64,000 nucleotides of DNA from an uncultured Poribacteria bacterium (GCA_951813545.1 OX638352.1:2620835-2684834), one strand, 5' to 3'; numbered from the stretch's first letter, positions 16,702 to 26,076 are shown. The notes: generated by a model not told the origin, from the letters alone. Program-made: numbers and translations.

Positions 16702-17892
16702 ATGAACAAAGAAGAAACTCCTGAACAACAAGAATCCGCGAAGATCCTTGTTGTTGATGATGAACCGAGAAACGTCAGAATTCTCCAGATTCAACTCAAC
16801 GCTCGGGGCTACACAGTCTACACAGCCGCTGATGGACTTGAGGCACTTGATGCCGTTGAGAAAGAGATGCCAGATCTCATCTTATTGGACATTAACATGC
16901 CGAGAATGGATGGGTTTGAAGTCGTCAAACGGATCCGATCGGATGAAGCAACCGAATTTCTCCCAATTGTGATGATAACCGCGCTACGAGACACACGCGA
17001 AAATCGAATCAGGTCCATTGAGGCGGGTGCTGATGACTTTATTGAAAAGCCTTTTGATAGTTTAGAGGTACTCGCCCGAGTTCGTTCGCTTTTGCGAATC
17101 AAGCACTACCAAGATACCCTCGCAAAATACAACGCTCGTTTGCAAGAAGAACTCCAAATGGCACGGAGTATTCAGGAGATTCTGATTCCTCAGAATGGCG
17201 TGCAGGAATTATCGAGGTTTCGTATCGCTTCCCGCTGTTGCCCTGAAATGGCAGTCGGCGGGGATTTTTTTGATGTCTGGGAAATTACACCGAACCGGCT
17301 CGGCGTTTTTATTTCTGATGTTATGGGGCACGGTGTTTCTGCTGCTTTTGTAACCGTTTTCATTAAAACAATTCTGGCGGAATTTCAGCAACAGATTGAG
17401 GATAATCCAGGATACCTACTTGAAATACTGAACACGCGTTTTAACGATCTGATTAGTTCAAGACTGTTTATGTTTGCAACTGCCTTTTGTGGTATGATTG
17501 ACCTCAGTAAAGGCGAACTCGTCTGTGCAAATGCTGGGCACTCATTTCCACTTTTGTATAACGAGCATCAAAAGGCATACCACCCCATCGGCGACAAGAA
17601 TACAGGAAACGGACTGGGTATTTGGCGAGATTCGGTTTATGAAATAACACATTACCCATTCGACGCATTGAGTAGAATGCTACTTTATACTGACGGTGTT
17701 TACGAAGCCAAAAATCCGAATGGTGAGGAATTTTCCGTAGACCGCCTTCAACAATTAGTAGGCGCGTGTACAGAACAATCTGCAGCGGAACTCGTCACTA
17801 ACATCTCTGAGGCTGTTGATACCTTTACCAATAGCTGCCCAAAAGATGACGACTTAACACTTATCGCTATTGAAGTTTCAGGGGAAAATTAA
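16702..17892 (+). CDS. Response regulator with PP2C-type (RsbU/SpoIIE) phosphatase output
   Basis: A 396-residue protein. Residues 13-135 are a receiver (VVDDE, D63 in LLDINMPRMDG, K116 in EKPFD). A coiled segment about 135-170 (LQEELQMARSIQEILIPQ) leads to a SpoIIE/PP2C domain with metal-binding VGGDFFDVWE, GVFISDVMGHGVSAAF, YTDGVYEA and DDDLTLIAIE. Such proteins dephosphorylate STAS anti-anti-sigma factors when their receiver is phosphorylated. The three STAS genes nearby are the obvious substrates. It overlaps the convergent RsbW-like gene by 4 bp. Confidence 0.92.
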   Translation: MNKEETPEQQESAKILVVDDEPRNVRILQIQLNARGYTVYTAADGLEALDAVEKEMPDLILLDINMPRMDGFEVVKRIRSDEATEFLPIVMITALRDTRENRIRSIEAGADDFIEKPFDSLEVLARVRSLLRIKHYQDTLAKYNARLQEELQMARSIQEILIPQNGVQELSRFRIASRCCPEMAVGGDFFDVWEITPNRLGVFISDVMGHGVSAAFVTVFIKTILAEFQQQIEDNPGYLLEILNTRFNDLISSRLFMFATAFCGMIDLSKGELVCANAGHSFPLLYNEHQKAYHPIGDKNTGNGLGIWRDSVYEITHYPFDALSRMLLYTDGVYEAKNPNGEEFSVDRLQQLVGACTEQSAAELVTNISEAVDTFTNSCPKDDDLTLIAIEVSGEN

Positions 17893-18344
17893 AGGTTAAT
17901 ATCGCTCGGTTTTGGAAAGCGAAAAACGACTCGGACATTGGTGCCACCTACCTCGTTCGGTTGCATCTCATGCTTATCCGAAAGCGATTTCGCGATAAAA
18001 ATGCCGTGTCCCCTCTCACTGCTTGGAGAACGGTTCGTTTCAATCTCTGAAAGTCTTTCGTGCGTTAGCCAACTCTTTTTTCCTGCCTCTTGTGAACCGT
18101 TATCTTTTACTAAAATCTCGAGAGCGTGTGTGTCGATACCGATACACAATTTAACACTATCTGTAGAATTCGCCGAGCCGTGATGTACCGCGTTGCTACA
18201 GATTTCATCAAGCACGAGTTGAATGTCTGCCACACGCTTCCTGGAGAATCCGAGGCTTCGCGAGAGGTGCCCAACAAATACCCGAACGGGTTCTATATAA
18301 AAGACAGAACTCGGAATCTGAAGTTGAATATCTGCTTGCGCCAT
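17889..18344 (-). CDS. RsbW/SpoIIAB-like anti-sigma factor kinase
   Basis: A 151-residue GHKL ATP-binding protein. It has the N box DEICSNAVHHGSAN, a degenerate G1 region (VKDNGSQEAG) and GHGIFIAKSLSDKHEM as the lid/G2 region. This is the pattern of RsbW-type serine kinases that phosphorylate STAS antagonists and bind sigma factors. It is encoded 20 bp behind a STAS gene on the minus strand, the classical rsbV-rsbW order. No sigma-factor gene is found in the window, so its output may be elsewhere or not a sigma factor. Confidence 0.85.
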   Translation of the reverse strand: MAQADIQLQIPSSVFYIEPVRVFVGHLSRSLGFSRKRVADIQLVLDEICSNAVHHGSANSTDSVKLCIGIDTHALEILVKDNGSQEAGKKSWLTHERLSEIETNRSPSSERGHGIFIAKSLSDKHEMQPNEVGGTNVRVVFRFPKPSDINL

Positions 18345-18364
18345 GTGATAAAATCTGTTTTATT

Positions 18365-18709
18365 TTAAAATGCGGCGAGGGCACTGTCTTCTGATTCATA
18401 GATTTCGACGACACTGGATGCACCGATAAGATTGAAGGTTCGCGTCAAGTTGTCTGCGAGTGAGCAAATCTTAAGGTCGCCACCGCTTTGTCGAAGCCGC
18501 TTTGCAACACCCACCAACGCGCCTACAGCTGTACTGTTGATATGACTCACCTGACTAAGATTGACAACAACCCTCTCGACTTTCTCTGCTAGGAGCCCCT
18601 CAAGCACTTTCCGTAAATCAGATGCTGCGTAACTACTCAAGTCTGTTTTTATTTCAATTATCTTGATACCTGATTCTTCCCGGAGTTGCATTAATTTTGT
18701 TGAGTCCAT
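18365..18709 (-). CDS. STAS-domain anti-sigma factor antagonist 3
   Basis: A 114-residue STAS domain with SHINSTAVGALVGVAKRLR. The phospho-site context is NST instead of the DSS of the other two copies in this window; a Ser/Thr is still present. Ribosome site AAGAGGTG. It is likely the direct partner of the RsbW-like kinase encoded 20 bp downstream. The end (SSVVEIYESEDSALAAF) matches the usual C-terminal helix. Confidence 0.83.
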   Translation of the reverse strand: MDSTKLMQLREESGIKIIEIKTDLSSYAASDLRKVLEGLLAEKVERVVVNLSQVSHINSTAVGALVGVAKRLRQSGGDLKICSLADNLTRTFNLIGASSVVEIYESEDSALAAF

Positions 18710-18934
18710 AGAAGCACCTCTTATAAATTAAAACTAGTTACGACTTTAGGAACCATTTTTATATTCTATCTTAAATCGGTAAAAAAATCAAACAAAATTC
18801 TTATTTGAATCGTAAATTATCACGTTCACGGGAGAAAACCCAATCCTTTAGGCCCCCTTCCCTGTAACGGGTGGGGACCCCGGGATGAATCCCGCCCTTG
18901 TGTGTGAGTCCACAGCGTTTTTGATTGAAAAGTA

Positions 18935-18963
18935 TTGACATTTTTTGTAGGTTCTGCTATACT
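18935..18963 (+). promoter_or_regulatory. Strong sigma-70-type promoter within the IS605-type remnant
   Basis: TTGACA (18935-18940), a 17-bp spacer and TATACT (18958-18963) give a near-consensus promoter firing into the hairpin segment and shortened tnpB. Its preservation in a decayed element is notable. Confidence 0.7.
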
Positions 18964-19041
18964 ATTTACTGCATAGTTGGTAGGGAATTCCATCGTGTCG
19001 CAAGACACGTCCCTACCGCAACCGAGTGGAATCGGGGAACT

Positions 19042-19389
19042 ATGCGAAGGAAAACTATGCGAACCTACAAACTCAAAATCTCCTCATCTGAAAATCTGGA
19101 CGCTTTCAACGCGGTGTCTGCGTCCGTTTGGAATGAATGCCTGAAACTCAAAGAGATGTGGGACTACGCTCATGGATACCGCACCACCTCTAAAGCGTGC
19201 GAGTTGTGGATGGACAAAATGCTATCAAATCGAAACTATACATGCAAATGTGGGTTTCAATATCATCGCGATGGTGTAGGCGCGATAAACATTCGGAAAA
19301 AGTATCTGGATCGTCTTGGCGATCCTGTAGTGGCGGACATGGCACCGCCCGTTGGATTTCGTTCAGAAGTCAAACGTTACTCTGCTTAA
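19042..19389 (+). pseudogene. tnpB: TnpB (IS605 OrfB) remnant with large internal deletion
   Basis: From ATG 19042 or 19057 the frame reads a TnpB-like N-terminus (MRTYKLKISS, WNECLKLKEMWDYAHGYRTT) and jumps directly to the TnpB C-terminal zinc-finger half and last RuvC part (YTCKCGFQYHRDGVGAINIR). About 110 residues are present against some 370-400 in an intact TnpB. The first CxxC of the zinc finger and most RuvC catalytic residues are gone. The junction keeps one open frame, which is unusual for random decay. Nuclease activity is not expected. Confidence 0.75.
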
Positions 19390-19514
19390 GCAGAGAATGC
19401 TCCCAAGAGGAACAAAAGAACCCCACTCCTTTAGGTGTGGGAGTATGTCAGAGACGGTTCTCTGCAACAGAATAGCCACTTGAAGACTAAATCGCGCCGA
19501 TAAAAAAATAGTTG

Positions 19515-19642
19515 TTGCTTTTCTTATGCATTTATGATATACTATTACGTAACCGATTTGAAAGTGTCAAAAGCACTTTGAATATAAGGAGGAACTGGCG
19601 GATTAACGCGGTTTCGCGTTTTTAAATGGACCAGGTATCTTA
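19515..19642 (+). promoter_or_regulatory. Promoter and structured 5' leader of rpsA
   Basis: TTGCTT (19515-19520), a 17-bp spacer and TATACT (19538-19543) precede a leader of about 90 nt. It contains two simple hairpins: AAAGTG-TCAAAAG-CACTTT (19561-19579) and AACGCG-GTTT-CGCGTT followed by TTT (about 19604-19623). A strong AAGGAGG at 19586-19592 is not followed by a usable start codon in the S1 frame (CTG-GCG-GAT-TAA), so it may be sequestering or recruiting ribosomes rather than initiating S1. The layout would suit translational feedback control, as is known for S1 in other bacteria. Confidence 0.5.
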
Positions 19643-22153
19643 ATGAACAACGAACAGGCAAATACAACCGCATCCACTGTTGATGCGGAAGAAGAAAAAC
19701 ATTCAACTGAAGGCTCAGTTGAAGTGAATCAGGAAGTAGTGAGCGAGACAGAGGCTCCAGAAGCGGCGCAGGCAGCTTCTGAAACCGATGCAGATGTTGA
19801 AGAGCATGAAGAAGTCATAAACAACGAAGCGGAAGTGACTGGCGACACCGATTCTGAAGAAGCGACACTTACCAATGAAAATACCTCCGAAGAGGCGGTG
19901 GAGGCGGCTGATAGTGACGCTGATTCCGAGCAAGCTGACGGAACCGGACCAGAAGAGACAGTAGATGTGGCGGCTGATAGCGATGCTGAAAACGCCTCTG
20001 AAGAGGTAGTGGAAGTAGTTGTTGCCGATACTGATGCTGATGAAAATGTTTCTGAAGAAGTCGTGGAGGGAGTCGTTGTTGATGCTGGTGAAGCAGCAGC
20101 ACCCGACGATGAAACCGCCTCTGAAGAGGCAGCGGCACCAGAAGAACCAGCAGAGCCAATGAGCCCGGAATCCCTTGAAGAAGCGTATGATAATTCGATC
20201 AAGGCATTTACCGATGGTGAGATTGTTAAAGGGGTCGTCGTAGATGTTACCCGGGATGAGGTAATGATCGATATCGGCTTTAAGTCGGAAGGTTATATCC
20301 CAGCATCGGAGTTTGACCCTGGACAAGACGATTTACCCACTGTACAGGCGGGTGATGAAATTGATGTCTATATTGTGCGGCGTGAAGATTCAGAAGGACA
20401 GATAGTCCTTTCAAAAAAGATCGCCGATCAGACGCTCATCTGGGATGAAATAGCGACTGCACATGAGAGCGGTACGCCCGTGAAAGGTCGTATCACCGAA
20501 CGGATTAAGGGTGGCTTACGGGTGAACGTCGGTTCACTGCGAGGGTTTTTACCGGCTTCGCAAGTTGAGTTGCGTCCCATCCAGAACCTTGAGCAGTATG
20601 TCGGACAAACGCTTGATATGAAGGTTATCAGCCTCAGCAAGCGGCGGCATAACATCGTTTTATCGCGGCGTGCGTGGTTGGAAGCCGAACTTCTCCAAAA
20701 ACGCTCAGAGGTTCTCGAGACACTCGAAGTCGGTCAACTCATAACCGGAGTCGTGAAAAATATCACTGCTTTTGGTGCTTTTGTTGACCTCGGTGGTGTT
20801 GACGGATTACTTCATAAGACAGATATGGCATGGAAGCGAATCCATCATCCGTCTGATGTCGTTTCCGTTGGAGAAGAAATTGAGGTCCAAGTTATCGGCA
20901 TCAACCAAGAGAACGAGAAAATCTCTTTGGGGTTGAAACAGAAGACTCAGGATCCATGGGCAGACATTGAGGCGAAGTATCCAGTCGGTTCAACGGTCCG
21001 CGGGGCAGTTGTCAATATTGTCAACTATGGTGCGTTCTTACAGCTTGAAGAGGGCGTTGAAGGCTTGATTCATGTCTCTGAGATGGCGTGGACTCGCCGT
21101 AACGTCGCTCCTTCGCGGATTGTCAATAAAGGTGATGAGATTGAAGCCGTTGTGCTTGAAATCTCAAGAGCAGACAAACGCATTTCGCTTGGGCTGAAGC
21201 AGCTGCAACAGAATCCCTGGGAACTTTTGGAAGAGAGATCACCTGTCGGTAGCAAGATCATTGGACGTATCCGAAACTTGACGAGTTTTGGCGCGTTTGT
21301 TGAGATTGAGCCAGGGATTGACGGTTTAATCCATACCTCAGATCTTTCGTGGACCAAACGGGGAGCTGCAGCCAATGAAGCACTTAAGGAAGGCAGTGAG
21401 ATTGAGGTAGTCGTACTACAGATTGACGCGTCTGAACGTCGAGTCTCATTGGGGCTTAAACAGACACAACCTGATCCATGGGAAGAAGTACCCGAGAAAT
21501 ACAAGGTTGGTTCTGTCGTTCGAGGAAAAGTTGTCAATCTCACCAGTTTTGGCGCGTTCACCAAGCTTGAGGAAGGCATTGAAGGCTTAATTCACATTTC
21601 TGAACTCGCAGACCGGCGAATTGAAAAGCCGGAAGAAATCGTCTCTGTAGGCGACGAGTTAGACTTGAAAGTGATCAATCTCACTCCAAAAGATCGGCGG
21701 ATCGGACTGAGCTTGAAGGCACTCCTTGCTGAACAAGAGCGTGCTGCGGCACCTGAAGAGGAACAGCCCGCAAGGACGCGGCCCGAACGTCCCTCTCGTC
21801 CACGACGGGAACGGGAACCCCGACGACAAGCAGCCGCACGCGAAGAGACTGTCACGACATTGGGGGCTTTGCTCAAAGAGGAAATGGGTAAGTCGAACGC
21901 GGAGGGCTCTGAGGACATTGCGAATATGGAGACTTCTGCGGACACTGAGAGTGTCGAAAGCTCTGAGAACGTTGCGGATATAGAGACCCCCGAGGCTGTT
22001 GAGAGTGCGGAGACTTCTGAGAGTGTCGAGAGTGTCGAAATTTCCGAGGCTGTCGAGGATGTGGAGACTTCTGAGAGTGTCGAAAGCTCTGAGAACGTTG
22101 AGAATGCCGAAGGCTCCGAGAATGTCGAGAGTGTAGAGAACTCCGAAAAGTAA
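19643..22153 (+). CDS. rpsA: 30S ribosomal protein S1 with long acidic N- and C-terminal extensions
   Basis: An 836-residue protein against roughly 400-560 for usual S1. Residues 1-185 are a low-complexity acidic region rich in Glu, Ala, Asp, Val (repeats of SEEVVE- and TDSEEA-type). Six S1 RNA-binding domains follow at about 190-690; the last four carry near-identical GAFV(D/E)-type cores and RRISLGLKQ-like ends (for example VVNLTSFGAFTKLEEGIEGL). Residues about 695-765 are charged and Arg-rich (TRPERPSRPRREREPRRQ), and the final 80 are a Ser/Glu/Val repeat tail (SVESSENV, TSESVES). The core surely binds mRNA on the 30S subunit; the tails are lineage-specific and unexplained. Confidence 0.9.
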   Translation: MNNEQANTTASTVDAEEEKHSTEGSVEVNQEVVSETEAPEAAQAASETDADVEEHEEVINNEAEVTGDTDSEEATLTNENTSEEAVEAADSDADSEQADGTGPEETVDVAADSDAENASEEVVEVVVADTDADENVSEEVVEGVVVDAGEAAAPDDETASEEAAAPEEPAEPMSPESLEEAYDNSIKAFTDGEIVKGVVVDVTRDEVMIDIGFKSEGYIPASEFDPGQDDLPTVQAGDEIDVYIVRREDSEGQIVLSKKIADQTLIWDEIATAHESGTPVKGRITERIKGGLRVNVGSLRGFLPASQVELRPIQNLEQYVGQTLDMKVISLSKRRHNIVLSRRAWLEAELLQKRSEVLETLEVGQLITGVVKNITAFGAFVDLGGVDGLLHKTDMAWKRIHHPSDVVSVGEEIEVQVIGINQENEKISLGLKQKTQDPWADIEAKYPVGSTVRGAVVNIVNYGAFLQLEEGVEGLIHVSEMAWTRRNVAPSRIVNKGDEIEAVVLEISRADKRISLGLKQLQQNPWELLEERSPVGSKIIGRIRNLTSFGAFVEIEPGIDGLIHTSDLSWTKRGAAANEALKEGSEIEVVVLQIDASERRVSLGLKQTQPDPWEEVPEKYKVGSVVRGKVVNLTSFGAFTKLEEGIEGLIHISELADRRIEKPEEIVSVGDELDLKVINLTPKDRRIGLSLKALLAEQERAAAPEEEQPARTRPERPSRPRREREPRRQAAAREETVTTLGALLKEEMGKSNAEGSEDIANMETSADTESVESSENVADIETPEAVESAETSESVESVEISEAVEDVETSESVESSENVENAEGSENVESVENSEK

Positions 22154-22418
22154 TGTTTCTTGTATCTTCGTTCCAGATCTGCTCCAAACTTTCGGCACAG
22201 AGCCGGAAATACAAAGCGAAAGCCTCGCTACAGGTTGTGTCTACGTTTAAATAAAATGTAGGGACGGCTTTTCCGCGTTCGTTTTTGTTTTGTCACATCA
22301 CATATTTGGGTGGGCTACATGCCCACCCACTGTCTCTTTCATGAAAGACTTGGCGAGGTCTCGGAATCTTAATCCACAAAGCGGGTGAGAATAGATACGT
22401 AGACTAGGAGACGCGGAA
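22154..22418. other. rpsA-metK intergenic region with strong hairpins
   Basis: Contains GGGTGGGC-TACAT-GCCCACCC (22308-22328), an eight-base-pair stem with a five-base loop, and the perfect palindrome CTTTCATGAAAG (22337-22348). Neither is followed by a T-run. The region lies before metK, where SAM riboswitches occur in some bacteria, but I could not match a known SAM-I, SAM-II or SAM-IV core by eye. Confidence 0.5.
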
Positions 22419-23543
22419 TTGAGCAAAAATTTTTCGTTTACGTCCGAATCTGTCACTGAAGGGCATCCGGACAAAATCGCAGACCAGATCTCTGATGCGG
22501 TGCTTGATACCATATTCAGAACCGATCCGATGGGCAGAGTCGCTTGTGAGACCTTGGTCACAACCGGACTTGCTGTCATTACTGGTGAAATCACCACTAC
22601 CGCAAACTATGATGCACAGCAAATTGCACGGAAAGTCCTTACCGGTATAGGTTATACTAATATTGAATACGGTTTTGATGCCGAACGAAGTGCTGTGTTG
22701 AGCATTATTGATAAACAGTCTCCAGATATCGCAATGGGTGTGAACCCCGGCGGCGCAGGAGACCAAGGATTAATGTTTGGATACGCATGCACCGAAACCC
22801 CTGAATTGATGCCGCTACCGATTACCCTTGCCCATCAATTGGTACGGCGGTTGGCAAAAGTTCGCAAAGATCACATCCTCCCCTTTATCCGTCCCGATGG
22901 AAAATCTCAGGTAACCGTTGAGTATGTTGACAGTAAACCTAAGGCTGTCACCGCAGTCGTTATTTCCTCACAACACGCTCCTGATGTTGCGGATACCGAA
23001 TTGCGAGAAGCGATTATTGAAGAGGTTATCAAAAAAATTATCCCCGAAAATCTCCAAAGCCCGGACATTAAATATCACATCAATCCGACTGGACGTTTTG
23101 TGACCGGTGGACCCCAAGGCGACGCTGGGTTAACCGGACGAAAAATTATTGTTGATACTTACGGCGGAATGGGACGGCACGGCGGAGGCGCACTCTCCGG
23201 GAAAGATCCAACCAAAGTAGACCGAAGTGCAACTTATGCTGCAAGACACGTTGCTAAAAATCTTGTTGCCGCTGGGCTTGCCGAACGGTGTGAAATTCAA
23301 ATCTCCTATGCAATCGGTAGAAGAGATCCTATCTCTGTTATGGTGGATACGTTTGGCACTGGCGATGACGAAACACTCACCGAACTTGTCAACACACACT
23401 TTGATTTAACACCCGCCGGTATTATAGAACGGTTGGAATTACGTCAGCCTATCTATCAGAATACTGCCGCGTATGGACATTTTGGGCGCGAGGAACCCGG
23501 TTTCACGTGGGAAGAAACCGATTACGTCGAAAAACTCCGGTAG
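22419..23543 (+). CDS. metK: S-adenosylmethionine synthetase
   Basis: A 374-residue enzyme making S-adenosylmethionine from methionine and ATP. Hallmarks are [20 protein letters not shown] at the N-terminus (ATP/methionine and metal ligands), [12 protein letters not shown], and the P-loop-like GGAMGVKDPTKV equivalent, seen here as [20 protein letters not shown]. Initiation is at TTG with GGAG 8 bp upstream. It is followed by ahcY (41-bp gap), a small membrane protein and a PfkB kinase, forming a methyl-cycle operon. Length is typical of bacterial MetK. Confidence 0.95.
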   Translation: MSKNFSFTSESVTEGHPDKIADQISDAVLDTIFRTDPMGRVACETLVTTGLAVITGEITTTANYDAQQIARKVLTGIGYTNIEYGFDAERSAVLSIIDKQSPDIAMGVNPGGAGDQGLMFGYACTETPELMPLPITLAHQLVRRLAKVRKDHILPFIRPDGKSQVTVEYVDSKPKAVTAVVISSQHAPDVADTELREAIIEEVIKKIIPENLQSPDIKYHINPTGRFVTGGPQGDAGLTGRKIIVDTYGGMGRHGGGALSGKDPTKVDRSATYAARHVAKNLVAAGLAERCEIQISYAIGRRDPISVMVDTFGTGDDETLTELVNTHFDLTPAGIIERLELRQPIYQNTAAYGHFGREEPGFTWEETDYVEKLR

Positions 23544-23584
23544 GTTGAAAAAACTGAAAACACCCGTAAACAAAAAGGAAATTG

Positions 23585-24847
23585 ATGAACTACGATATAA
23601 AAACAACAGAAATCGCATCGGCTGGCAAACAACGAATTGACTGGGCGAACCGATTTATGCCCGTTTTAGAGTCTATCCGCGCACGGTTTGAAAAAGAACG
23701 TCCTTTGGATGGGTTAAAGGTAGCTGCATGTCTTCACGTCACAACTGAAACAGCAAACTTGATGAAGACCCTCAAGGCTGGTGGCGCGGAGGGGGTTGTC
23801 TGTGCATCAAACCCACTCAGCACGCAGGATGATGTTGCCGCATCCCTTGTCGTTGATGAGGAGATCGGGGTCTTCGCGATTAACGGTGAAGATACAGAAA
23901 CCTATTACAAACACATTGATGCTACCCTTGATTTACAACCCACTATTACCATGGATGATGGGGCGGACCTCGTTTCAAGACTCCATTCCGAGGAGACAAA
24001 CCCTGCTTTAGTTGAGCAAGTCGTTGCAGGAACCGAAGAGACTACGACCGGGGTCATCCGACTCAAGAGTATGGCAAGTGAAGGCGTGCTGAAATATCCG
24101 ATTATCGCTGTGAACGATGCCCGGACGAAACACTTTTTTGATAACCGATACGGCACCGGACAAAGCACACTGGACGGTATCATCAGGGCGACGAACCTAC
24201 TGATTGCCGGAACGACGGTTGTCGTCGCAGGCTATGGATGGTGCGGTAGAGGGGTCGCAAGTCGCGCACGCGGCTTAGGTGCTAACGTAATCGTAACCGA
24301 GGTTACCGCCTTGAAAGCATTGGAAGCAGTGATGGATGGATTCCGGGTGATGCCGATGCAGAAAGCGGTTCAGGAAGCCAACCTAATTGTGACACTCACA
24401 GGCGATATTCATGTCTTACGTAAAGAACATTTTGAGGCGATGAAGGATGGCGCGATTATTGCGAATTCCGGTCATTTCAATGTCGAGATTGACATTCCCG
24501 CGCTCGAAAAATTGAGCGTTGATAAAGGGAAGGCACGTCCCTACGTAGATGTATACACCCTCGGAGACGGTAGGAAGCTCTATCTTGTCGGTGAAGGCAG
24601 GTTGGTAAACCTTGCCGCTGCTGAAGGCCATCCCGCGAGTGTTATGGACATGAGTTTCGCGAACCAAGCACTGTCTCTTGAATACATTGCTAAAAATCAC
24701 GATCAATTTGAGAATCGCGTGTACGATGTTCCTGAATCCATTGATGAAACCGTGGCGGAGTTGAAGCTGCAGGCGTTCGGTGTCGAAATTGACACGCTCA
24801 CTGCAGAGCAGGAAAAGTATCTCAACTCGTGGGAAATGGGCACCTAG
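23585..24847 (+). CDS. ahcY: Adenosylhomocysteinase (S-adenosylhomocysteine hydrolase)
   Basis: A 420-residue NAD-dependent enzyme splitting S-adenosylhomocysteine to adenosine and homocysteine, which removes the product inhibitor of methyltransferases. Features include [51 protein letters not shown] with the catalytic Lys/Asp region, the Rossmann motif [20 protein letters not shown], and [11 protein letters not shown] 23585 is chosen over TTG 23582 for spacing to AAAGGA. It lacks the insert found in some long bacterial and eukaryotic forms, and so resembles the archaeal/thermophile-length type. Confidence 0.95.
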   Translation: MNYDIKTTEIASAGKQRIDWANRFMPVLESIRARFEKERPLDGLKVAACLHVTTETANLMKTLKAGGAEGVVCASNPLSTQDDVAASLVVDEEIGVFAINGEDTETYYKHIDATLDLQPTITMDDGADLVSRLHSEETNPALVEQVVAGTEETTTGVIRLKSMASEGVLKYPIIAVNDARTKHFFDNRYGTGQSTLDGIIRATNLLIAGTTVVVAGYGWCGRGVASRARGLGANVIVTEVTALKALEAVMDGFRVMPMQKAVQEANLIVTLTGDIHVLRKEHFEAMKDGAIIANSGHFNVEIDIPALEKLSVDKGKARPYVDVYTLGDGRKLYLVGEGRLVNLAAAEGHPASVMDMSFANQALSLEYIAKNHDQFENRVYDVPESIDETVAELKLQAFGVEIDTLTAEQEKYLNSWEMGT

Positions 24848-24910
24848 CGCCGTTTTCTTTGAATTCTCCCATATACCCTTTTAGATGTCGTCCCTTTGTG
24901 AGGGAACCTT

Positions 24911-25132
24911 ATGAAGAAATCGGAAATTTGGGAAGGGGTAATATTACTCCTGTCAGCGGTGCTATTGTTAGTAATTTGGATGGCATCTACTGAAGTGATA
25001 CAACTCCCACAGACATTGGTAAAAGTGCTGAGTTATTCACTGGTTATCGTGCTTGGTATAATTTTAGTTCGACGATTGCGACGGGTTATCCGCGCGTTTC
25101 GTGAAAATAAAAATAAACCTGGTCCTTTTTGA
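24911..25132 (+). CDS. Small two-helix membrane protein
   Basis: A 73-residue protein with two predicted transmembrane helices (about residues 8-28, GVILLLSAVLLLVIW, and 38-56, VLSYSLVIVLGIILV) and a basic C-terminal tail RRLRRVIRAFREN, suggesting both ends face the cytoplasm. It lies between ahcY and the PfkB gene on the same strand. No family is recognised; a function cannot be given. The steady gene order and plausible ribosome region (GAGGGAACCTTATG) support it being real. Confidence 0.6.
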   Translation: MKKSEIWEGVILLLSAVLLLVIWMASTEVIQLPQTLVKVLSYSLVIVLGIILVRRLRRVIRAFRENKNKPGPF

Positions 25133-25170
25133 TTTTGAAAAGAGGCATTTGGGAGACAAAAGTTTAGGAT

Positions 25171-26076
25171 ATGGGAATTTTAGTCGTTGGGACGGTTACT
25201 TTAGATACAGTAGAAACGCCAAGTGAACGTGTTGAAGACGTACTTGGCGGGTCTGGTGTCTATGCTGCTGTCGCCGCCAGTTTTTTTCGAAGGGACATCC
25301 AACTTGTTGGCGTTATTGGTGCTGATTTTCCTGACCCCTACACGGATTTCTTAGAGACCCAAGGCATTGATCTCCGAGGTCTAAAACGGGTTGATAACGG
25401 CAAATCATTTCGATGGGGTGGGCGTTATACCCAAGATTTTAACGTGCGCGATACCCTCTTCACAGAATTGAATGTGATTGAAGATTTCCAGCCTGTTTTG
25501 CCCGAAACTTACAAAGATACCCCCTATCTTTTTTTGGCAAATAACTCACCCGTGTTACAGTTGAGCATCATTGAACAGGCGACAAATCCGAAACTTATTG
25601 TCTGTGATACCATGGACTTTTGGATTAACGAAGAGCGAGCGGCGTTAGAAGCACTCTTAGCACGCGTGGATATCCTTGTCTTGAACGATAGTGAGGCACT
25701 ACTGTTAACTGGTGATTCCAATTTGATGCAGGCAGCACAAGCAATTTTACGCTACGGTCCAAAGCGGGTTATCATTAAGAAAGGGGAGCACGGCGCAATC
25801 AGCGTGACGGAATCCTCCTTCTTTACTGCTCCGGCGTATCCACTTACACAAGTAACGGATCCTACGGGTGCGGGTGATAGTTTTGCTGGTGGAATGATGG
25901 GATACCTCGCCTCTATTGGAGATACGTCTGAGGAAGCGATACGCAGCGCAATGGTGTATGGTGCAGTAGTTGCCTCTTTTAATATTGAAGATTTCAGCAT
26001 CAATCGACAGAAAGATGTGCAGTTTTCTGAGATCTCATCTCGTTATCGTGAACTTCAAGAAGCCTCCCATTTTTAA
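25171..26076 (+). CDS. PfkB-family kinase, candidate adenosine kinase
   Basis: A 301-residue ribokinase-fold kinase. N-terminal MGILVVGTVTLDTVETP and the double-glycine motif VLGGSGVYAAVAASFF bind the sugar moiety. The C-terminal DPTGAGDSFAGGMMGYLASI gives the anion hole and catalytic base Asp. The family covers sugars and nucleosides. Its place behind metK and ahcY makes adenosine, the AhcY product, the best substrate guess. The sequence alone does not separate adenosine kinase from a sugar kinase. Confidence 0.8.
   Translation: MGILVVGTVTLDTVETPSERVEDVLGGSGVYAAVAASFFRRDIQLVGVIGADFPDPYTDFLETQGIDLRGLKRVDNGKSFRWGGRYTQDFNVRDTLFTELNVIEDFQPVLPETYKDTPYLFLANNSPVLQLSIIEQATNPKLIVCDTMDFWINEERAALEALLARVDILVLNDSEALLLTGDSNLMQAAQAILRYGPKRVIIKKGEHGAISVTESSFFTAPAYPLTQVTDPTGAGDSFAGGMMGYLASIGDTSEEAIRSAMVYGAVVASFNIEDFSINRQKDVQFSEISSRYRELQEASHF

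Larger units (their letters stand above)
18840..19450 (+). mobile_element. Decayed IS200/IS605-type element with shortened tnpB
   Basis: The left part holds a perfect small hairpin CGGGATGAATCCCG (about 18879-18892) and a promoter. Next comes a structured segment in which GTAGGGA pairs with TCCCTAC and CGTGTC-GCAA-GACACG forms a stem with a GNRA-type loop (18981-19019). The right part after the tnpB stop has CTCCCA...TGGGAG enclosing CCCAC...GTGGG (19400-19443), the form seen at right ends and omega-RNA tails of IS605/TnpB elements. A similar CCTTTAGG-centred stretch also occurs at 18846-18853, possibly a leftover end. No tnpA is present, so it cannot move by itself. Boundaries are approximate. 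Confidence 0.65.

Noticed and set aside
19722..20326. Long minus-strand frames inside the acidic part of rpsA and inside its tail
   Set aside because: They are mirror images of low-complexity Glu/Asp/Ser codons and carry no motif or ribosome site.
22154..22418. Possible SAM riboswitch before metK
   Set aside because: Hairpins are present, but no SAM-I, SAM-II, SAM-III or SAM-IV core could be recognised, and no terminator or ribosome-site switch is evident.
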